Below the pieces are notes generated by a model. The model was given only the letters and a program-made list of their open reading frames with translations. It did no database searches and had not been told where the DNA came from. DNA of 43,628 bases. Source: Sedimentisphaerales bacterium. GTDB taxonomy: Bacteria; Planctomycetota; Phycisphaerae; Sedimentisphaerales; Anaerohalosphaeraceae. Positions 15,328 through 24,600 of the stretch are shown piece after piece (within the stretch, counting starts at the first letter, position 1; each line of letters opens with the position of its first letter). The DNA is taken from NCBI GenBank assembly GCA_028282905.1, contig JANQGW010000064.1, forward strand, positions 1 through 43,628. Direction: 5' to 3'. A program made the position numbers and the translations under genes.

Positions 15328-18300
15328 ATGGCTAACCTGAAAGTTCATCAAAAAGTGTCAATCTGGTTTCTCGTCTGTCTTTTATGCACAACTGTTTTTG
15401 CCCGGGAGCACGAGTCGGCTGATGACAGTACAAAGGTGTATGTGCCGTATGAGCAGTTGCATGAGGTGCTGGGCGGCAAAGAGCAGGGGGTGTTTTTGCC
15501 GTATCGGGAGTTTCAGCGACTCTGGCAATCGGCCCAGGCTAAGCCGGCGGGGATTGAGCAATTGCCGTTTGATTATCTGATCAGTGTGGCTCGACTGACG
15601 GGGCGTGTTGAGGATAAGGTGGCTCGCATGAGGCTGGAGTTGACGATGGATATTCTCAAGGAAGACTGGATTAATATTCCCATCGGACTTGGTGAGGTGG
15701 CGGTTTTTGAGATCGGTCTGCTGGATACACCAGACACCGAGCGCGTCAAGCCGCTGCTGCGTCTTGTGGATGGTCGGTATGTTGTGACGACCAAAGGCGC
15801 TGGACGCAGGACGCTGGCGGTTGATTTTGTCTGTCAGATCGACAGCCAGCCGGGCTTGAATATTTTAAAATACGGTATTCCATCGGCGTCGATTACCACG
15901 CTGGAATTGCTGATTCCGGAAGAGAACATGAAGGTGGATGTCAAGCCAATGCTGGCGGCGACGACCTCGCAGATGGATTTCGAAGGGCGGCCGGGGACAA
16001 AGCTGCAGGCGTTTCTCGGCTCTGCGAAGGATGTTCATTTGAGCTGGAAGCCCAGAAGTGAATCGGCGGCTGATCTCGATCCGGTGGTTATTTCGGAGCA
16101 GTTTCAGGATATCCACGTCGGTGAAGCGCTGATTAAATACAATGTCCGTTTTGACTATACGATTCATCGGGGCGGCGTCGATTATTTTGAAGTGATGGTT
16201 CCGAAGGATTTTCGGATTACCGATGTCATCGGCGACAATATTGCAAAATGGGATATTCAGGAGGCCGGCGAATCGACGGCCCTGCAAGTCAAACTTTTTA
16301 CACCCGCTAAAGAAAAGTATAGTCTGAATGTGAAGATGGAGCGTTTTTTACAGGAAAACAGCATTCAAGTGCCGCTTAAACCGATTGCGACCAAGCAGAT
16401 ATTTCGACGCAGCGGCTTGATTTCGGTGAATTATTCGCCGCGTCGTCGCGTGCATTTGAAGGATATTTCCAACCTGGTTCGTGTGGACCGGGGACGGTTG
16501 CCGAAGCATTTGCAAAACCAGAGCCGGGTGACGGCCTATCGCTTTATTACCTCCGATTACGGGGCGGTTTTGGACATTAAAACGGCTGCTCCCCGTATCG
16601 AAGTCAGGCAATACTGGATGATGGGACTGCATGAAGGCCATATCCAGTATGATGGCAAGCTGAATTATTCCATTAATAATACGGGAATTTTTAATTTGTC
16701 ACTGCAAATTCCAGATAATTGGAACATGCTGGGGGTTCACAGTACCCATCCCGCGAATTTAGTGGATGACCACCAGGTCGAAAAGAAGGACGGCGGGAAA
16801 ATCCTCAATATACTGCTGAAAAAAGAAGTGACGGGGGCTTTGGAAATCCAGTTGTCGGCCTATGTCAGCCGGCCGGACTGGCGCAATCCCGTATTTGAAT
16901 TGCCGCTGCCGGAAATGAAGAACTTGAAACGGCACAGTGCTCAGTTATTACTGATGCTGCCCGAGCAGCTACGGGCACAGGTGGACCAGACTCGTCAGGC
17001 GTCGGCGCTGCCGCTGAAAAAGGCATCCCGCTGGCGGAAAATCTCCGGTAAAACGGCGGCGATGGCCTTTAATTTCCAGTCGATTGATCGGGGAAAACCG
17101 GCTGATGTGAAATTTAAGATTGAAACCAAGCCGACCCAGATTTCCGCGACGACTCACCGCTGGGTGAATGTTCAGCCGGGTGTGGTTGAGCAGCAGGCGG
17201 TGATTCATTACGATATTCGGTATTCGCCGGTCAATACGCTGTATCTTCAGGTGCCCAAGGAGATGGCCAACGCGGAGTTAAAAATCAGCGGCTCAAATAT
17301 TAAGGAAAAACCCCGGCTTGACAAACTGCCAGCTAATCAGGTGTTACCGGATGAGTTGACAGACCCGAACGATTGGGCGTATTATAAAATTGTGCTGCAA
17401 TCCAAGATCAAGGGGCGTTATGAACTGAAGGTTCACTCACGCAAAGCCTTCCAGGCGGGCACATCCGAAACACCGGCAACCGTTGCGGTGTTGCCGATTC
17501 TGGCTGCGGGTAAACTTTCCAGTCAAAAGGGCTTTATCGCTGTTCAAAAGGCCGATACACTGGCGATTGGAACGCCGGAGATGGAAAACCTGAACCCGGC
17601 AGACCCGGGCAGTGAAGACGACCTGCCGTATGGGCCGCATCGTAAAAACGCGTCACTGGCCTTTAAATATTCCCGTCCGCCGTTTGGGCTTTCGATGCCG
17701 GTGGTTGCACAGAAGGAAGCAAAAGTCTTTACAACGATTGTTAACGGTACCTTGGTTGAGCAGATTCTTGCACGGGACGGCCGGTTGAATACACGGGCCT
17801 TGTTCCTGCTGGCAACCAGCCAGGGAGACCGATTGCCGATTACACTGCCGGAAGGCGCTGAATTGACGGCGGTATTGATTAACGGTCAGGAAGCACCGGT
17901 TGAAACGGGTGTGAATGCGAATGAGCGGATTGTGCGGCTTCCTTCTTCGGCCGGTCAGGTCGTTCATTTCCAACTGGAAGTTGCCTATAGCGTCAAAGAT
18001 GTCGGCCCGTGGAGTCTAACACCGCCGGCACTGCCGACGGAAATTCCAGTTCAGCAGACGTTGTGGCGACTGTGGCTGCCGGAAGAAGACCATGTTCTTG
18101 GCCACAACCGTGTCTTTTCCAAGGTCGATGGTTGGCAGGCACAGAACATTCTTAATACCTTTGCCGCCGGTCAAACCGGACAGGTTGCGTTTAAACTGAC
18201 CGGACAGGGCAAGGTGGTTCATTTTCTGCGTCAAGGGGGCGGCGGTCAACTATCACTGGTGACGATGCGAAAGGAAATTTTCAATGTGGTTCTGTGGATT

Positions 18301-18609
18301 GTCATCATTGCCGCCGGTGTCTGGCTGCTGAGGCTGTCTGGTTACAGGCGTCTGCAAATTGTGCTGGCGGGTGTTCTGGTTGGTGGTGTCTTAAATCTGT
18401 TTATGCCGCTTCTGGTTGAACGGTTGCTGGTTTCAGGTGCTCTGGCAGTGGGATTGGTCTTACTGTTGTGGGTTGGGCATTGGTTGTTCTATCAGTGGCC
18501 GAAAATTCAACAGGGCCGACAGGAGCGAAAAAAGTCCCTTCAAAGCCGCAATGCTGAAGCGGTTGTCGTGACGGAAACCGAAACGAAGCCTCAGGACAAC
18601 AAGGAGTAA
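15328..18609 (+). CDS. Giant exported membrane-anchored protein, VPY-repeat family, unit 1
   Basis: A 1093-residue protein I cannot assign to a named family. It has a signal peptide (about 8-25, ending TVFAREH), a motif VPY (39-41) and a second LPY (57-59), an LP motif near 80 (IEQLPFDY), about 880 residues with alternating beta-strand pattern, a segment LPEGAELTAVLINGQ near 840, then three membrane helices (about 983-1002, 1009-1030, 1034-1058) and a short charged cytoplasmic tail. The bulk therefore lies outside the cytoplasm, anchored at the C-terminus. It shares this plan, including the motifs, with both halves of the next gene, so it is one of three tandem relatives. Its last codons contain the AAGGAG ribosome-binding site of that gene. 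No catalytic motif is evident; a structural or scaffold role in the envelope is a guess. Confidence 0.8.
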   Translation: MANLKVHQKVSIWFLVCLLCTTVFAREHESADDSTKVYVPYEQLHEVLGGKEQGVFLPYREFQRLWQSAQAKPAGIEQLPFDYLISVARLTGRVEDKVARMRLELTMDILKEDWINIPIGLGEVAVFEIGLLDTPDTERVKPLLRLVDGRYVVTTKGAGRRTLAVDFVCQIDSQPGLNILKYGIPSASITTLELLIPEENMKVDVKPMLAATTSQMDFEGRPGTKLQAFLGSAKDVHLSWKPRSESAADLDPVVISEQFQDIHVGEALIKYNVRFDYTIHRGGVDYFEVMVPKDFRITDVIGDNIAKWDIQEAGESTALQVKLFTPAKEKYSLNVKMERFLQENSIQVPLKPIATKQIFRRSGLISVNYSPRRRVHLKDISNLVRVDRGRLPKHLQNQSRVTAYRFITSDYGAVLDIKTAAPRIEVRQYWMMGLHEGHIQYDGKLNYSINNTGIFNLSLQIPDNWNMLGVHSTHPANLVDDHQVEKKDGGKILNILLKKEVTGALEIQLSAYVSRPDWRNPVFELPLPEMKNLKRHSAQLLLMLPEQLRAQVDQTRQASALPLKKASRWRKISGKTAAMAFNFQSIDRGKPADVKFKIETKPTQISATTHRWVNVQPGVVEQQAVIHYDIRYSPVNTLYLQVPKEMANAELKISGSNIKEKPRLDKLPANQVLPDELTDPNDWAYYKIVLQSKIKGRYELKVHSRKAFQAGTSETPATVAVLPILAAGKLSSQKGFIAVQKADTLAIGTPEMENLNPADPGSEDDLPYGPHRKNASLAFKYSRPPFGLSMPVVAQKEAKVFTTIVNGTLVEQILARDGRLNTRALFLLATSQGDRLPITLPEGAELTAVLINGQEAPVETGVNANERIVRLPSSAGQVVHFQLEVAYSVKDVGPWSLTPPALPTEIPVQQTLWRLWLPEEDHVLGHNRVFSKVDGWQAQNILNTFAAGQTGQVAFKLTGQGKVVHFLRQGGGGQLSLVTMRKEIFNVVLWIVIIAAGVWLLRLSGYRRLQIVLAGVLVGGVLNLFMPLLVERLLVSGALAVGLVLLLWVGHWLFYQWPKIQQGRQERKKSLQSRNAEAVVVTETETKPQDNKE

Positions 18610-18612
18610 ATC

Positions 18613-21600
18613 ATGAAGCGTTTACTATATCGATTGACGATTATGATGCTTTTTGGATGTACGGTTTTTGCTTCTCAGCAGCCGCCGATCTATGTGCCTT
18701 ATGAAGATATGGCCCGGCTGATAGGCCCCGATGCGAAGGCGGTTTTGATGAACCGGGATGACTTTGCTGCGTTATTGAAGTCGGCGCAAGCACAAACTGA
18801 TACCGAAGAACTGCCTGAGACGGTTCAGATTCTTAGGGCGAACTATCAGGGAGTCGTTTCCGGAGAAAAGATTGTCGTGACTGGGACATTGACGATTGAA
18901 TCAACAACTGACAACGTTATTTCTGTGCCGCTGGGTTTTGGCCAGATAGGCATTCATCGCGCCCGCTTGAATGACGGGGCGGCTCCTTTGGGCTTTGATG
19001 AGAAAGGGCGGCTGTGTGTCATCCTGACCAAGGCGGGAAGTCATGAGTTTTCTTTCGAGGGAACAGTGCGTTTACAGGAATTAGCCAGCGGGGGTCTCCA
19101 GTTTAGTATTGCTTTTGCCCCAGCGCTTGCCGGGATGATGCACCTTCAAGCCGAAGGGGATATTGAGGTACATTCGACCGCTCCGATTGTCAATCGTCAT
19201 TATGATGATACAGCAGATGAGACAACTGCTGAACTTCCGATTGGGCAATTGCGGCAGATATCAGTGGTGCTTCTGGGAAACGGCCGGCGACAGGATGAAA
19301 ATGCCATTCTGCTGGGTCGTTCGGCTTGTACGGTCAATATCAACAAGTCCCATCAGGAATTCAGCTCACTTTATACCGTCGATGTGCTTCGTCGCGGTGT
19401 TCGCCAACTGCGATTTCGCGTGCCGAACGAGTGGACAGTAACGGAAGTGACGTGTCCGAATCTGGTGAAGTGGGCAATGGATTCAGATGAACAGCCCGCA
19501 CCAAATACTGGATATAAGCTCCTGACGGTGCGATTACGTTCCGCCCGGACCGGAACAACGGCGCTGCATATCAAGGGACAGGCCCGTCATCAAATTGGAC
19601 AATGGACATCGCCGCGGATGACGCTGGACGGCGCCGAGTTTGAGCGGGGCTATCTGATGGTGATTCCGGATCGCTTTCTGCGGGTGCGCGGCGAGAGACT
19701 GACCGATGCCCACCGGGCTGAAATCCCGGCGCATTCACCTGTGACGGGAATTGTTTCAGCGTCCCAGGGGCTGCTTTATTTCCACTGGAACGATCACTGG
19801 TCCGTCGATCTTGAATTGGCCCATGTGCTGCTGCGTCGTCACAGCCGGGCAACACAATCGTTGGTTGTTTCATCCGAAAAGGTGATGCTGACGGGCGATT
19901 TTGAAGTGACCGCGGTTGAGCAGGAAATGTATGATGTGTCGTTCTTTATTCCGGGGCCGGAGGCGTTTTGGGAGATTGAAACCATTTTACTGAACGATAA
20001 AACGGAAGATTTTGAATACCGCATTGAAAAGCGGGAGCCAGGGCGTTTGTTGAAAATGGAACTGGCCCATCCCGTCATGCCGGAAAAACTGGCGAAGGTG
20101 AAGATTGTTCTTCGCTATGTTCCGTCTCAGTGGCAATGGACCGACCCGACGATGCGGCGACAGATTGCATTAACGCCGATTCGCATTGAGGCGGATCAGT
20201 ATGAAGGCCATGTGACCGTGTCGTCCGGCGGTGACCTGGCATCCCGGCCGATTGAGGCACCGAAGATGCTGCAGCCGGTACCGGTGGGGCGGATGGCATC
20301 GCTTGGCATGGCGTCGGATATTCGGTATGCGTTTGCTTATACGCAACCGGCGATGGAGCCGGTGCAACTGGAAGTGAGCCGACGCAAACCGAGAATGTCG
20401 GCTGCATCGGTCGGATTACTGTCGATCAAGGCTTCGGAGCTGACCGGGCAATGGCGGGTTGTATATGATGTGACCCGCGCCAGCGTCAAGAAGGTTTTCT
20501 TGCTGGCGGATAAAACGCTGTCACAAAATATCAACATCGCCTGTCCCGAAGTGAAGATCATTTCAAAGCAGATCGTCAAGCCGGGCGAAGATACTGTCAT
20601 CGTTTCGGAAACGGTTGCTGAGCGATATAATCTCTGGCAATTGGAACTCGATGCTGAAACCATTGGGCAGGTGACACTGAATGTCAGTTATACGTCGCCG
20701 ACCGGTGAGAATTCCTCGTATTTGCCGTTTGTGCGTCCGATGTGTTCGGGGCGGACCGAGGAAAAACTGGCGATTGAAGCCAGCGAGGAATTGGCGATGG
20801 ACATTCAGGCGACACAGGCTAAGGAAATTGACGCGATTGACTTAGGACAACTGCCGTTTGCGACTCAGCGTATTCTGGCGGCGTTTGAACTGCCGACTGT
20901 AAACGTGTCTGAGCAGCAACTGTCTCAGATCAAATATACGATTTCGGCTCATGCTAATTATGCGATTCCAACGGCTCTGGTAGATGGGGCGTATCTGACG
21001 ACGCTGATCGACGTAGAAGCGGGGCAGCGCACACAGGCGGTCTTTCGGATTACGAATGCCTCCCGGCAGTTTTTTACCTTCCGACTGCCGGATGGTTCAC
21101 GTCTGTGGTCACTGCGGGTCAATGACCGGCAGATTAAGCCTCAGCAGAGCGCTGACGATCTATATCAGGCGCCGTTGCCGCGAGACGGTAAGACGGTGAC
21201 GATTAAAGTTGTCTATGAGGTTGCCGGTACCGGCAGCGATTTGGACGAGATTGCTTTGAGCGGTATTGAACTGGTGGATATGGAGGTCAACCGGATGAGC
21301 TGGACCGTGTATTGTCCGCCCGGGTATCGACTGGCGAAGCAATATACCGATCTGCAGGCACATCAACTGCCTGCATCGGCGCCGGCCTATACGCAGCTAA
21401 TGAATTATGCAGAGGACTATCTCTTTGGCGGGGCGTTGTTTATGCCGACATTAAGTAAAGCGAAATCGACAGCATATCAACATGTTGCAGCGTGGGGAGT
21501 TGATGAATCGATGCCGGCTGAGGCATTAGAAATGGACGCGACGATTGTGCAAGCAGAAAGTGGTGAAGCGAAAGCCTCCGAGTTGACCAAGGATCTGCAG

Positions 21601-24600
21601 CAGGCTCCAAAAAAGGATGAGGCACATAAACCCGCTTCAAAAGCCCAGGTGCAGATGGGTGGCTTAGCACGACGGGGCCGCCGGACATTGCCGGTTGAGC
21701 TTGCGATTCCTGCCGGTTCACAAGCGGTGTCATTCAGCGGCCTTGGCAAAGCGGAGTTGATGGTTGGACTGGCCAATACAACCCGTATGACGGCCTGGTA
21801 TTGTTTAGGTTTTCTTTTTGTGGTGGTGCTTTCGATCTTGGCTTTGTCGCGACCGATCAAGCACCGAATTCTACTATTGATCGGGATTTTGGCTGTTTCG
21901 TCATTGACTGCGACGTGGGAGCTTTTCAGTGTGCCGTTCTGCAATGGAGCGTTTGTCAGCGCTGTTTGCTGTCTATTCCTGTATCCGGTACTGGGTGTTT
22001 TGCGATGGGCCTGGAAGCGGTATCGCTGGCCCGGCGCGGCACTTGCCAAAACGGCGGCGGCTTTTGTGCTGCTGTGCCTGTTGGGAGCGTTTTCATCGGA
22101 TGCTTATGCGAGTCAAAAGGCTCGAACGCCGGCATCATCTATTAAACCTAAACCTGTCTTGCCTGAACGAAGTATTATTCCCTATTCCGGTGATCCAACA
22201 CAGGCGGAACAGTCCGAGAAGATTCTCGTTCCGTACAGCCGTTATATTGAACTATGGAACCGAGCCTATCCGGAGATGGCCATTGATGAACTGCCGGCTC
22301 ATCGGCAGTTTTCACTGGCGGATGTACAGTATCAGGCCGATGTTGGTAAGGATTTATTTGAATTGAACTTGACGGCTCATATTTCAACCTATGGGCAGCA
22401 ATGGGTCATGATTCCATTGTCTTTTAAGGGATTGGCTGTGGCTGAGGTTACGCTGGATGACGAGATTGTTCAGTTGCAGACAAACGAACAAGGGACGATG
22501 TTGATTCTGCCGGGGAAAACCGAAGGGCGGCTGTCTGTCAGGGCCGTGACTAAGCCGCACTATACTGGTGCCAAGGGGACAGTGCGTTTTACGCTGCCTC
22601 CGCTGCCGGCGGCGGTCATGCACGTCCAGTTTCCGGAGAACGAGATGGAGCTGGAAGTTAAGCCTGTCGAAGGTGTTGTCGAAAAGCTGATAGCAACTTC
22701 CGGGACGGCGTATCAGGTGCCGCTGGGCGTAGCGAAAGAGCATGTTCTTCAATGGCAGCCCAAATTTCGCTCCGGTATCACCGACCGAACCCTCACGGCG
22801 GCTTGCGAACATGATGTGTATGCGTTTCACTGGTCCATATCAGGTAAAAGCAAGATACGTTATTCCTTTTCAGGTGCGGCCAATGAGCGTTTTTCGTTTT
22901 TGATGCCGGCTCATTTAACATTGACACAAGTGTTAGGGGCCAATATTCGTGAGCATCGCCAATTAACTGAAAAAAACATAGACGGCAAAGCGTTTAAAGT
23001 GATGGAGGTGGTGCTTCACCGGCCGGTGAAGGAGGCCTACGATTTGGAAGTGCGATGGCTCAATAACCTGCCTGAATTTGATGCATTTGAGTCATTACTG
23101 CTGCCGCAGGCTGATCAGGTACATCGTGAGAGCGGCTCGGTGACACTGCATGCGGTGGACGGGATGAATGTTAAGGTCGGTCATCTTAAGGGCGGTCGTC
23201 GTGTTTCTCTTAAAGGGACGCCTGAGAAGACCCCGGCGGCGACCTCTGACCAGAGTAGGCCGATTTCGCGTTATTACTGGCCGTATCGTCCATTTTCGAT
23301 GGAGGTGCAGTTAACCCGACTGCAAACCCAGCCGGAAGTTCATCTGGACCAGTTGATTCGTGTGGAAGCAGACCAGGTTCAATTGCTTGTGGAGACAAAA
23401 CTCCAGACGGCCAGAGGGAGAATATTCGGCGCTGATTTCAAATTACCCGGTGGTTATGAATTGCTAAGTGTGGTCGGTCCTGCCATTCAATCACACTATC
23501 AGCAAACCGGTGGGGGTGAGCGAAAGCTGCATATTCAATTCAACTCCGGCCAGACAGAGACAACGATTGCGATGATGCTGGTGCGTAAAGAGGTTGTGTC
23601 TGAGGAGTTTCACGTGCCAAGAGTTGTCTATCTGCCCGGCAAAACGATGGTCGATACCAAGCAAACCGGACGTCTGGCGATTCAGATAGCCGCTTCTCTG
23701 GATGCTGAAACTCTGTCGAGCAGCGAGGTTGTTTCGATTCCGCCGTCACAACTGACCGGTTGGCTGGGTGAATCTCAACGTCGGGCCGTTCAGTTTGCCT
23801 ATCGTTATGATCAGTCGGATTCGGCGATTCGATTGAAAATACAATCACAGCCGACTCGCCGACGCGTTGAAATATTTACGGCAATGGCGGTTCAGCCGGC
23901 GGCGGCGCTTTACACGTACCGGCTTCGTTATCATATTTCCGGTTCGCCGGTCGATACGCTGAAATTCCGGATGCCGGCGATGTATGCTTCTTTAGCGGTC
24001 GTGGAATCGCCCGCCATGCGAGACAGTATCCAGCGGCCGGTTGATGATAACCAGACCGAATGGACGATTTCGCTGATTAATGAAGTGACTGGAATCGTTG
24101 ATATTGCGGTGAACTTTTCAATACCGATTGACTCGGCGACCGCAATGCTGCCGATGCCGCAAATCCAAGCAGCCGATTGTGACCAGACACATACTTTGAT
24201 TGCGATTCAGAATACCTCGCGGCATGACATTGATATTTCGACACAGACGCATCTGGCTGATTTGCCGATCAGTCAGCAGCAGAAGATGATTCCGCTTGAA
24301 GTCCGCCGGTCGCTGCAGTATGTTCTGGAGTCGTTCCGGCAGGATTGGGCTATGGAGATCGCGTTGACGCCGGCCAAGGCGGCCGCGCGGATTCAGGCCG
24401 TGGTTGACCTGATGGCGATGACAACCGTGATCGATGCAAGAGGACGCAGCAGCTACCGGGTGGTAGTGACGCTGCAAAACCGCAGCGAGCAGTTCCTGCG
24501 TGTTCAGATTCCCGAAGGCCTGCGACTCTGGAGTGCCAGCGTCAGCGGCCAGCCGGTCAAACCGGTGATTGATGACAAGGCCAAGGCTGATGAGGTGCTG

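Noticed and set aside
21477-22049. Minus-strand frame of 190 codons across the middle of the giant gene.
   Set aside because: The plus-strand frame continues through it with membrane helices and a repeat of the unit architecture.
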